Origin: an uncultured Bacteroidota bacterium
GTDB lineage: Bacteria > Bacteroidota > Bacteroidia > Chitinophagales > Saprospiraceae
Length of the DNA: 37,615 nt
Direction of reading: 5' to 3'
Assembly: GCA_903854205.1 (NCBI GenBank)
Contig: CAINVS010000662.1
Span: 1 to 37,615, forward strand
Below, piece after piece: positions 17,503 to 26,437 of the stretch; the stretch's first letter is position 1, and each line of letters begins with the position of its first letter. The translations under genes were made by a program, and so were the position numbers. The notes under the pieces are model-generated. The model had not been told where the DNA came from, made no database searches, and saw nothing but the letters and a program-made list of their open reading frames with translations.

Positions 17503-18363
17503 CTAATCAATGAGCAAATCAGCAATTACCAAAGCACCAAAAATGGCACTTGCAATACCATTAGTGGTAAAGAAAGCCAAATTTACTTTAGACAGATCGT
17601 TGGGTTTAACCAAAAAATGCTGATAGGCCAAGAGGCCGATAAAGAGCGTTGCGCCCACTAAATAATAGATTCCAAAAATCTCTTTCCCATGAATACCCGC
17701 ATAAACGACCAACAATGCAGTCAGTGCATGCAATACATTGGAAATCATAAGGGCTCTTTTCTTTCCCAATGCCGCCGGAATAGAATTCAAACCCAAACTA
17801 CGGTCAAACTCTTCATCCTGAAGCGCATAGATAATATCGAAACCTGACACCCAGAAAAGTACGACAAAGGAATACATCACCGGCAATACTGCAAACTGAT
17901 TGGCTACAGCGATATAGGCACCAATCGGCGCCAATGCCAGGCCCACACCCAATACAAAGTGACAGAGCGCAGTAAATCTTTTGGTATAAGAATACCCCAA
18001 AACGACGATCAGCGCTATAGGTGACAGAAAAAATGCCAGATTATTAATAAAATAGGTCGTACCAATAAAAAGCAGACAATTTACAACAACAAAATATAGT
18101 GCATTTGTAGCAGAGATAGAACCTGCCGGAATTTCACGGTTGGCCGTACGCGGATTTTTACTGTCGATATCTCTATCGGCCCAGCGATTGAAGGCCATAG
18201 CTGCAGTACGCGCAAAAACCATACAAAGGACTACTTTCAGCAGCAGCATCCAATCAAAACCTTTTCCTGTTTCCGTTGTTGCCAAAAAGAAGCCAATGAG
18301 AGCAAATGGCATGGCAAAAATCGTATGGCTAAATTTAACTAAAGAGAGATAATTTTTCATCAA
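17503..18363 (-). CDS. UbiA-family prenyltransferase (4-hydroxybenzoate polyprenyltransferase-like / MqnP-like)
   Basis: FARTAAMAFNRWADRDIDSKNPRTANREIPAG (NDxxD-like motif), GYSYTKRFT, SGFDIIYALQDEEFDRSLGLNSIPAALG. Confidence 0.88.
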   Translation of the reverse strand: MMKNYLSLVKFSHTIFAMPFALIGFFLATTETGKGFDWMLLLKVVLCMVFARTAAMAFNRWADRDIDSKNPRTANREIPAGSISATNALYFVVVNCLLFIGTTYFINNLAFFLSPIALIVVLGYSYTKRFTALCHFVLGVGLALAPIGAYIAVANQFAVLPVMYSFVVLFWVSGFDIIYALQDEEFDRSLGLNSIPAALGKKRALMISNVLHALTALLVVYAGIHGKEIFGIYYLVGATLFIGLLAYQHFLVKPNDLSKVNLAFFTTNGIASAIFGALVIADLLID

Positions 18364-18489
18364 TATATTCTAATTGTCTTATTTTCACTAAGTTACTAAC
18401 AATTAAAGCAGTAACATTTATTGTCTGAGGCACTTCAACCTGCAATAATACAAAAAATCTCCCGCTTAGGTTTTAAGGGAACTTCTATT

Positions 18490-19557
18490 TTAGGGTTTTT
18501 TATTGTTTTTATTCAATTTAAGTTCAGGGCTGAGCTTAAGATATTTCTTCTCTACCCAGCCGCACAAATAGGGTTTTGGGTTAGGTTCGAAAATCATTTC
18601 ATTGAGCTCCTCGTCAAAACGCGAATTCTCCATACCATGCTGCATACTGCTCGCAATGAAAGGTGTTTCAGGACTCATTGCAACAAAAGCATAATTATTT
18701 TCTTCTGCAATTAAATAACCCTTAGCATTTTTGGGACAAAGTGCCAGTACATTGCCTCTCAATGTTTTAGTACCAAGTCCTCCATAATTGTACCATTCTT
18801 CGCCACGAATACTGTCATTTACTGTTTTGTCAGACCTAAGACAAATGGAATCAGTTGTTTCAAAAAATAAGATTTTTGAAGTTTTTGGCAATTCGCATTG
18901 AGTAGCATAGTACAATTTATTGTCATAACGCAGCTTTTTGCTGTTCAAATTGAAAATTACCGTTTCCAATACATTGGTTTCCGTATCTTCAATAATCGTA
19001 GTTTCAAACTGTAAGATGATATTCTTACCTTCTTTTTTTAGCGTGACAATATAACCAGCTTTATCAAACAGATGTGATATTTTTCCGTCTATGTATCCAT
19101 AGGCGATGAGTCCAAAGCTGGGTCCAAAAAATATGGAAGGGATTAAAAACAGATCAGCTTTGCCATTTTTATCAAAATCAAGTGCTTGAAAATCGTAATA
19201 ACCCTCGTTGAACATCTTGTCAAAATCCGTTAGCTCCCAATCCCAATCCGCCAGATCTGCCCAAATTGATTTAGATTTTTCTAACATTACCGCATTGAAG
19301 GCCTTTTGAAAATAGGAAGCAAAGATAGTGAAGTGCCAACATTTTATTTCCGGCCTCAACAGTCCGCTCAATACTTCCTTTTGTTGTTCTAAGCCTGTTT
19401 TAATTGCATATTTCTTTAATTCTGCTTTAATTGCAGGCTGTTTTGATTCCTCATATTTTGCAAAATTGATATAAATCTGTGCATTTAATACTGTAGTACT
19501 GTTGCAAAAAATTAGAAATAAAAAAATTGAAATGATTGGAATTTTGCTGTATTTCAT
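18490..19557 (-). CDS. Secreted hypothetical protein
   Basis: Signal peptide MKYSKIPIISIFLFLIFCNSTTVLNAQ; no recognised family. Confidence 0.65.
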   Translation of the reverse strand: MKYSKIPIISIFLFLIFCNSTTVLNAQIYINFAKYEESKQPAIKAELKKYAIKTGLEQQKEVLSGLLRPEIKCWHFTIFASYFQKAFNAVMLEKSKSIWADLADWDWELTDFDKMFNEGYYDFQALDFDKNGKADLFLIPSIFFGPSFGLIAYGYIDGKISHLFDKAGYIVTLKKEGKNIILQFETTIIEDTETNVLETVIFNLNSKKLRYDNKLYYATQCELPKTSKILFFETTDSICLRSDKTVNDSIRGEEWYNYGGLGTKTLRGNVLALCPKNAKGYLIAEENNYAFVAMSPETPFIASSMQHGMENSRFDEELNEMIFEPNPKPYLCGWVEKKYLKLSPELKLNKNNKKP

Positions 19558-19573
19558 ATAATATTGTTTTTAA

Positions 19574-20007
19574 TTGCAGTTTACTTATAAAGGAAGTTCT
19601 GATGAATTAAAAGACTGGTTATCATTGGACAGCCTGCACCGCAATGCCTGTAAATATCTTGCAGATCTGTTTCATCGGGCTTTTCAACAGAAATTGACAG
19701 GATTGACATAAGAAAAGATAAGGGAATGCTTAAGTTTGTTTTCCGAAATCATTATACTGCACTTCAGCTCGACGGTGCAAGCGGCAAATTATTGCTGATT
19801 GAACGAAGAAATGCCGATATGATTGAAGATATTCATGACGGATCAATTTTAGACAATATTTTTGGAACTTCTGCAGAGCCTTTTAAACTTATTTACGCCA
19901 GTATTATGGGCCTCGCGCTGCTGCTGTTTACAATAACAGGATTTTGGCTTTGGTATGGTCCCAAACTTATGAAAAAACAATTAAAATCAAAAACACGAAA
20001 GCGATGA
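19574..20007 (+). pseudogene. 5'-truncated, frameshifted PepSY-associated TM protein
   Basis: Frame A reads LQFTYKGSSDELKDWLSLDSLHRNACKYLADLFHRAF. A -1 shift at the TTTT run (about 19681-19684) leads to frame B, STEIDRIDIRKDKGMLKFVFRNHYTALQLDGASGKLL...IHDGSILDNIFGTS...MGLALLLFTITGFWLWYGPK. The N-terminal TM is missing. Confidence 0.75.
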
Positions 20008-20792
20008 ATTATTTGGAAATAAACAGGGATTCCTGGAATAATCGTACCGAAACTCATTTAAATTCAGAGTTTTACGACCTGAAAGCCTTTCTGAACGGCA
20101 AATCATCACTCAATGATATTGAGCTGAATCTCTTGGGTGATATTAATGGCAAATCAATTCTGCACCTGCAATGCCATTTCGGTCAGGACAGTATTTCTTT
20201 GGCTCGTATGGGCGCAAATGTTATCGGCGCAGATCTTTCAGACAAGGCAATTGAAGCGGCAAAAAAATTGGCTTTTGAAACAGGTGCAGCTGCTGAATTT
20301 ATCTGTTGTGACCTCTACAGTTTGCCCGATTCTCTTGATAAAAAATTCGACATCGTCTTTACTTCCTATGGCACAATCGGCTGGCTTCCGGATATTAACA
20401 GATGGGCTTCAGTAATTGATCATTTTCTAAAACCTGATGGCCGTTTTATCTTTGCAGAATTCCATCCTGTAGTTTGGATGTTTGACGATGACTTTGAAAA
20501 AGTGGGCTACAACTATTTCAATGACGGTCCTATAGTGGAAACAGAAAATGGTACTTATGCTGATAGAAATGCTGAAATTACAAATACCACAGTTGGCTGG
20601 AATCATGGTATGGCAGAAGTAATCAATTCATTGATTAAAAATGGTCTTCAAATCCGATCCTTTCAGGAATTTGATTATTCGCCCTACAATTGTTTTCGGC
20701 ATACAAACGAATTTGAACCGGGCAAATTCAGAATTACACATCTTGGAAATAAAATACCGATGGTTTATTCAATTGAAGCTGTTAAACTATAA
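20004..20792 (+). CDS. Class I SAM-dependent methyltransferase
   Basis: GDINGKSILHLQCHFGQDSISLARMGANVIGADLSDKAIEAAKKLA (motif I), FDIVFTSYGTIGWLPDINRWASVI, FLKPDGRFIFAEFHP. ATG 20004 overlaps the preceding stop by ATGA. Confidence 0.9.
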   Translation: MNYLEINRDSWNNRTETHLNSEFYDLKAFLNGKSSLNDIELNLLGDINGKSILHLQCHFGQDSISLARMGANVIGADLSDKAIEAAKKLAFETGAAAEFICCDLYSLPDSLDKKFDIVFTSYGTIGWLPDINRWASVIDHFLKPDGRFIFAEFHPVVWMFDDDFEKVGYNYFNDGPIVETENGTYADRNAEITNTTVGWNHGMAEVINSLIKNGLQIRSFQEFDYSPYNCFRHTNEFEPGKFRITHLGNKIPMVYSIEAVKL

Positions 20793-20833
20793 AAATAAAT
20801 TCCGAAAGCATTCTTTATTACAATAATACAGAT

Positions 20834-22198
20834 CTATTTTTTCAAATCCAGATTTATGACATTATCACCAATTTTTAAGCCCGTTTCATAACCGAGTGAA
20901 CATGAAAAATTATAGTGAACACCGCCATAAAATCTTGAAATAGCTGCTTCCTGTGCAAATTCATAAAAATTATTAAAATTCCTTGGTGTATATCCTACGT
21001 CATCTTTTGAATTATCGGTAAAACTTACGTTTTCACCAAAATAATGGGTCAATATTCTCGCTGCAGCGGCCGACTGTGTGGAGTGACATGAAACATATTC
21101 AGGGAAAGGAGGCGTACCTATCAAAGTATTCCAATTTGGGTCAATATGATTTCTGATATAGGTTACCGGTCTGAGCAGATTAAATATATATTTGTTTTTG
21201 AAACAGTTTATAAAAGCATCACTAACACCAATTCCAATTTTTGCCAACACCTCCGATGCTAAAGCGAGATTTGCATTTTTATCAGATAATATAATTTTAC
21301 AAATTGCAATACTATGGCCCGGAGGTGAATAAGACCCGACATCATCGGCCCAAAATATAGCTAATTCCTTTTCGGCTGCACTGTTGTTTTGTACTTGACT
21401 ATATACCGCCTTAGCTTCCTGATAAAAATAAGAAGCAGTATCTGTTGAATATGTAGGGGGCAAAGGCAGTATCAGACTGCTTGCAACGTTTGCATATAAA
21501 AAAGGTCGGTTATTTCCCCAAGATGGCTGCATAGCAGATTTATAGTGAAAAACAGGTTGCATGGGAGCGGGAGTTGGCACCCACAGTCCGGGACCAATCG
21601 GGGCAGTGTAAGTGGAAGGATAATTTCTGGTAAAGGCAAACTCAGCTCCGTCTTTTGCTGCGTAAGCGGCAATATGTTCTGCTACTTTTCTGCCAAATTG
21701 AAATGACCTTTTCAGTACCTCATTAGAAGTTAATTGTGCAAAATGGAGACTATCGAAATTTTCCAAAGAATCTATTAGGTTTTTATATTGCTTGGGAGCA
21801 AGCGGGAAAGAATTTCTAAGCATCTGAGCCAATGCAGCAGATGCAGATGCAGGCCAATAATACTCAAGTGTGCTGTCTGTCAATGGAAAACTTTCGCTGT
21901 ATGCAAAATGACCATTTAATGATTTTTTATCCGGCATTCCCGGAACTACAGATTCATATAATGCCAGGTAGGTATAACCTATTGTCCGGGATGCTACAGG
22001 CGGAGTATAACCGCTTACAAATTTTATCATATCCAAATGCAGATCAAGCCATTTTATAATAAAATCGGCGGAATATGACGCTGTTTTTGGAAATTCAGTA
22101 TTGCTTTCTTTTTCTCTGAATGAAAATAAGGTAAACATTATTAGTAAAGAAAATACTAAAATCTTAACACCCCTATTCACTAATGATAATTGTTTCAT
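20834..22198 (-). CDS. Vanadium-dependent haloperoxidase / PAP2-like protein
   Basis: KYIFNLLRPVTYI (K-X6-RP), PPFPEYVSCHSTQSAAAARIL (variant of PSGH), ISRFYGGVHYNFSC (SRxYGGxHY). Confidence 0.83.
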   Translation of the reverse strand: MKQLSLVNRGVKILVFSLLIMFTLFSFREKESNTEFPKTASYSADFIIKWLDLHLDMIKFVSGYTPPVASRTIGYTYLALYESVVPGMPDKKSLNGHFAYSESFPLTDSTLEYYWPASASAALAQMLRNSFPLAPKQYKNLIDSLENFDSLHFAQLTSNEVLKRSFQFGRKVAEHIAAYAAKDGAEFAFTRNYPSTYTAPIGPGLWVPTPAPMQPVFHYKSAMQPSWGNNRPFLYANVASSLILPLPPTYSTDTASYFYQEAKAVYSQVQNNSAAEKELAIFWADDVGSYSPPGHSIAICKIILSDKNANLALASEVLAKIGIGVSDAFINCFKNKYIFNLLRPVTYIRNHIDPNWNTLIGTPPFPEYVSCHSTQSAAAARILTHYFGENVSFTDNSKDDVGYTPRNFNNFYEFAQEAAISRFYGGVHYNFSCSLGYETGLKIGDNVINLDLKK

Positions 22199-24098
22199 TT
22201 AATATGTTTATGTTATCAACGTAAAATCTTATTACACAAGTCTTATGTTCAAAAGCTTTGTTAGAAAAGAGCTTATCAAATCTTATTTCATTATCTGCTT
22301 TTCTGAAAACAATTTCTGATTTAGCAAGTTTCTTCCCTTTTTCACTTTCCAAAACAACCTTTAACTTTCCGTCAATCTTTGCATTTATATTTATAATAAG
22401 CTCATTAAATGATCTTATCTTTTTGGGAGTAATCAAAATTTCATTAATCTTCTGTTTTGGACTAAGTGCTAATAAGGCCGGTTCTATTATATTCAATGTC
22501 TGGTTCACAGAAATATTGTAAAAAGACTGTATACCTCCCCCTAACCAATGTACCTCCAAAGAATCAACAATTTCATATTTTCCCAATCCGAAATGTGCTA
22601 TAGAACTGCTTTGTGATGCATGGCTGCTGCCGCCGTCTATCTCACGGATAAACTTCCTTTTACCTGCGTGAACAACAATACGGCTGCCATAGGCATCCCT
22701 GTTGTTTTTGGTGCCGGTCAGCTTGATTTTTAACCAATTATTACCATTGATATTGTTATTCCTGAATAAATGAAAATTCTGATAAACTTTAGACTTGTTT
22801 AAAATTTGCATTTTATTGTGATTTGATAAAATATCCAAGTCCCCATCATTATCAAAATCAAAAACAACTGAACCTCTGCCTGCAATGGGCGAAGCTAAAC
22901 CGGACTCAGCAGAAACATTTACAAAAGTTCCGGAACCGTTATTTCTGAAAAATACCGAAGAATCTTCAATAATAGTCATTGGCAGAAAAGCAGAAACATA
23001 TCCGGCATTCACATAAAGATCCAAATAAGTATCATTGTCATAATCAAAAAAATTACAACCCCAGGTAGTTTTCCTCAAACTATCTTTAATAGCCCAGGTA
23101 AGATCAACGCCCAAACTCAGTGCAACATCCGTAAAAGTGCCATTTCCATTGTTCCGATAAAGACTGTTGGTTCCAATATTGGTTACATAATAATCCATAT
23201 GTCCGTCTTCATTATAATCTCCCGGAGCAATGCCCATAGCGAACATACTTCTGTCAAACCCTGTTTTTGTACTATTTGCAATAAAACCGACAGCGGGATA
23301 ATTGTTTTTGAATAGCGCATTAGGGAAAGCATTATATTGCCCAAAATCATTAGCCAAGAGGATATCTACATCATTATCAAAATCATAATCGGTAAAAATA
23401 CCTGTAAGACCACATCCGGCATCATTAATTCCAAATAAAGCTGCAGATTCTGTGAAAGTTTTATTGCCATTATTTATATAGAATAAATTTTCAATACAGA
23501 CAGGAACATAAGCTGAAGGATTTCCTAAACTGTCATAGGTAAAACTCATATCCTGTAAATGATTACTGACATAAATATCCAAAAACCCATCCACATTAAA
23601 ATCGCCCATTGAAACACTTTCACCGTTTGATATATTATTTATACCGGCTACTATACTGATATTTGCCAATCTTCCATTTCCTAGATTTTCCAATAAAATA
23701 TCCGGCTTTTTATAAACTCCAAATTGAGACTTCAACCCGCTTGTTGAAATGAAGAGATCTTTATCTCCGTCATTATCGATATCCCCGGCTATTGAAGAAA
23801 TTGTAATAAGGCTGTCTATGAAATAATACTCTCTCAAAGTGATTACTTCTGCAAGAACATTTGTAAAAGTACCGTTTCCGTTATTTTTGTAAAGTGCAGC
23901 TGACCCTAAACCTCCCGGGACAAAAAAGTCTTCATACCCGTCATTGTTATAATCAAATAAACAAACTCCCCCACCGCTGTCATTTAATTGTTCACGACTG
24001 AAATTTATACCTGCAAATCGGCCTATTTCGGTAAAAAATTGAGCAGACTGAGATTGTGACAAGAAGGTGCAAATAAAGAAACAAAGTAAAGTTTTCAT
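22173..24098 (-). CDS. Secreted FG-GAP/VCBS repeat protein with C-terminal ASPIC/UnbV (CRTAC1-like) domain
   Basis: Repeated DYNNDGYEDFFVPGG / DIDNDGDKDLFIS / DFNVDGFLDIYVSNH / DYDNDTYLDLYVNAG; NWLKIKLTGTKNNRDAYGSRIVV...REIDGGSSHASQSSSIAHFGLGK. Start is likely Met-7 (MKTLLCFFICTFLSQSQSAQ). Confidence 0.88.
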   Translation of the reverse strand: MKTLLCFFICTFLSQSQSAQFFTEIGRFAGINFSREQLNDSGGGVCLFDYNNDGYEDFFVPGGLGSAALYKNNGNGTFTNVLAEVITLREYYFIDSLITISSIAGDIDNDGDKDLFISTSGLKSQFGVYKKPDILLENLGNGRLANISIVAGINNISNGESVSMGDFNVDGFLDIYVSNHLQDMSFTYDSLGNPSAYVPVCIENLFYINNGNKTFTESAALFGINDAGCGLTGIFTDYDFDNDVDILLANDFGQYNAFPNALFKNNYPAVGFIANSTKTGFDRSMFAMGIAPGDYNEDGHMDYYVTNIGTNSLYRNNGNGTFTDVALSLGVDLTWAIKDSLRKTTWGCNFFDYDNDTYLDLYVNAGYVSAFLPMTIIEDSSVFFRNNGSGTFVNVSAESGLASPIAGRGSVVFDFDNDGDLDILSNHNKMQILNKSKVYQNFHLFRNNNINGNNWLKIKLTGTKNNRDAYGSRIVVHAGKRKFIREIDGGSSHASQSSSIAHFGLGKYEIVDSLEVHWLGGGIQSFYNISVNQTLNIIEPALLALSPKQKINEILITPKKIRSFNELIININAKIDGKLKVVLESEKGKKLAKSEIVFRKADNEIRFDKLFSNKAFEHKTCVIRFYVDNINILNETIIISE

Positions 24099-24221
24099 GT
24101 TAATCAAATTTTCCAAAACAATATAAAATCAATCTTTTTTGGAAAACATCATTTATATAAATTTCCAAGGCTTATAAAAATAAGAAAAGCCCAAAAAGAA
24201 TTTCGTTTAAAAATCAAAAAC

Positions 24222-24249
24222 AGTCTAAAATTTATATCTTTTTTAGACT
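24222..24249 (-). terminator. Hairpin with U-rich tail (minus strand), at the end of a small orphan unit
   Basis: Perfect 9-bp stem AGTCTAAAA-(10 nt)-TTTTAGACT; on the minus strand followed by GTTTTTGATTTTT. Confidence 0.55.
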
Positions 24250-24482
24250 ATTCAGATATTTACCTTAGCCTCCTGTCCTCACATCGCTAAAAGCCTGATC
24301 AGAATCATTTTACGCTATTGAAAACAACAGGATTATTAAAAAGAGATTCTTCATAAACAGGGTTCAATTTTATAAACTGTACCAAATATAATAATTTTCT
24401 TTGTTTTAAGCGCCTTGTTAAACACCAAAATCGCGATTTAACATAATTTGACAATCGAGACACTTTTATAAAAGTATTTATT

Positions 24483-24516
24483 AAAAAAGCTCAAAGCATA
24501 AAGTTGCTTTGAGCTT
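24483..24516 (-). terminator. Intrinsic terminator of the giant-adhesin operon
   Basis: Perfect 12-bp stem AAGCTCAAAGCA-(taaagt)-TGCTTTGAGCTT; minus-strand product ends in a U tract (A run at 24483-24488). Confidence 0.87.
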
Positions 24517-24596
24517 GTATTATTTAGTAAGGATTTGTTACACTATTACAAAACGATAATAATCTACTAAATATAATTAATACAAAAAAATGACGC

Positions 24597-26417
24597 TTAC
24601 GGCAATTTTTCCAAAAATTCATCAATAACATATTCTCCATCAATAATTAGCTTGTTATCATAGCTTATAATTTTGTGTCTGTATCCTTCTTTTTCAATAG
24701 TCAATTCAATGTGTACTCTATCATTTAACTGATACTCTTCGAGTTTATCCGAAAATTCACCATTTGCACCAGTCTCAAAAGTTTCCTCTTTTCCGGTAAC
24801 TTTATTTAATATGATAATCCTTACACCTGCCAAAGGCGCATTTGTTGCCTTGTCTTTAATAATACAGGTGAGTGTAAATTCAGGAATTCTGAGAATAATA
24901 TCAGCATTTGTAATGTCTTCTGATTCAGAGATTTTTATTGATGCAGCTTGACCTCCCAAAAATTTATCTTTAGATCCTATTAGACTGTAAATCTCATTGG
25001 CCTCGTAAATAACAATGCTATATTCACCTTTTTCGTCCGTTTTTACAAATGTCAATATAGTTCCATCTGCTTTTAAAAGTTTGACTTCTGCATCGGCCAA
25101 TAAATTTCCTTTGTTGTCAGTTACCTTTCCTTTGAGGTATTTTGAAGATTCAAAAGGTTTTAATATTTCAAACATGTAAATATCATCATCACCTTTGCCG
25201 CTATCCCGATTTGATGCAAAGTATCCTTTTTTCTGTTCTTTGTCAATTATCAGCGAAAAGTCATCAAAGTTGGTATTGATTGGAGCACCCATATTCAATA
25301 CTTTTTCTACGGTTTTATTATTCATCACTGCCATGTAAATATCCAAGCCGCCTAAGCCGGTATGTCCCTCTGAAGCAAAATAAAGCGTTCCGGTTTTATC
25401 GTGTACAAAAGGATACATCTCATCCCCTTCCGTATTGATTTTTTCACCCAAATTTATCGGTTCTCCCCACTCAGATCCGTTAATTATCTCAATTTTATAA
25501 ATATCTGTACCACCAAAGCCACCGGGCATATCACTTGCAAAGTACATAGTTTTGCCATCCTCAGTCAAACTGGGATGACCAACAGAATATTCCGCATTAT
25601 TAAACTTAAAGGGTGTATCTTTCTGCCATTTACCTTCAACATTTTGGCTAAAAAAAATCTGAAGTTTTACTACCCCTTCCTTGCTTTTGCCATTATAATT
25701 ATTTCGAGTAAAAGCAATTATAGCGCCTTCTTTTGCGAATGAGGCCGCACCTTCATGCATACTTTTATTGATAATGCCTTTATTATCTATACTCTGAGCT
25801 GCCAAAATTTGACCGTCAGCTGATATTTCTGCCTGATAAAGATCTAAAAATGGTTTTTGATTCCAGCTGTAGCTTTTTTTGATGGGTTGCACACCCTGAA
25901 CAAGAGTTGAGGTGTAAACAAGCTTTGAATTATAATAGGCTGGAGCAAATTCCTGATGAGCAGAATTCATATCCAAATTTATAACTTTATACCTTCCTTC
26001 ATCTTTCAAAAACTCTTTTACACCATGTCCTTTTTCTAAAAACTCTTTGGATCTGATATCAGCGGGATGTTTTTCAGCATATTCAATCAGCCATTTTTCC
26101 GATTCGCTATATTTACCGTTCGATTTCAAAACCATTCCATAATAATACATGTCAGAATCTGTGAATTCACCTTCTAAAATGAATTTTGAGTAGGCATCTT
26201 CCGATTCTGCAAACATCCCCAAATTTCTGTATGATTCAGCTAATCGACGTAGGCCTTCAGGCGAAAGCTTGACAGATTCATTATAGTACCCAATCGCCTT
26301 TTTGTAAGCAAAACGATCAAATAATTTATCCGCTTTTATTTCAGAAGTACTTTTTTGTGCAAATACTGAACTGAACATTAAGAGAAAAATACTGCTGTAT
26401 ATGTATCTTTTAACCAT
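24597..26417 (-). CDS. PorE-like TPR/PD40 (WD40-like propeller)/CarboxypepD_reg periplasmic protein, no OmpA C-terminal domain
   Basis: TPR-like N-terminus (SEIKADKLFDRFAYKKAIGYYNES); PD40 motifs GHPSLTEDGKTMYFASDMPGGFGGTDIY, YPFVHDKTGTLYFASEGHTGLGGLDIYMA; LKGKVTDNKGNLLADAEVKLL. The ORF ends without an OmpA domain. Confidence 0.85.
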   Translation of the reverse strand: MVKRYIYSSIFLLMFSSVFAQKSTSEIKADKLFDRFAYKKAIGYYNESVKLSPEGLRRLAESYRNLGMFAESEDAYSKFILEGEFTDSDMYYYGMVLKSNGKYSESEKWLIEYAEKHPADIRSKEFLEKGHGVKEFLKDEGRYKVINLDMNSAHQEFAPAYYNSKLVYTSTLVQGVQPIKKSYSWNQKPFLDLYQAEISADGQILAAQSIDNKGIINKSMHEGAASFAKEGAIIAFTRNNYNGKSKEGVVKLQIFFSQNVEGKWQKDTPFKFNNAEYSVGHPSLTEDGKTMYFASDMPGGFGGTDIYKIEIINGSEWGEPINLGEKINTEGDEMYPFVHDKTGTLYFASEGHTGLGGLDIYMAVMNNKTVEKVLNMGAPINTNFDDFSLIIDKEQKKGYFASNRDSGKGDDDIYMFEILKPFESSKYLKGKVTDNKGNLLADAEVKLLKADGTILTFVKTDEKGEYSIVIYEANEIYSLIGSKDKFLGGQAASIKISESEDITNADIILRIPEFTLTCIIKDKATNAPLAGVRIIILNKVTGKEETFETGANGEFSDKLEEYQLNDRVHIELTIEKEGYRHKIISYDNKLIIDGEYVIDEFLEKLP

Positions 26418-26437
26418 ATTTTTAGAAAAAATTAATT

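Noticed and set aside
24231-24354. Stop-codon recoding (TAA read as Gln) in the mini-ORF
   Set aside because: TAA is used as a normal terminator elsewhere in the window (for example the 2734 and 1395 gene ends), so a reassigned code is not supported; decay or a non-coding role is simpler.
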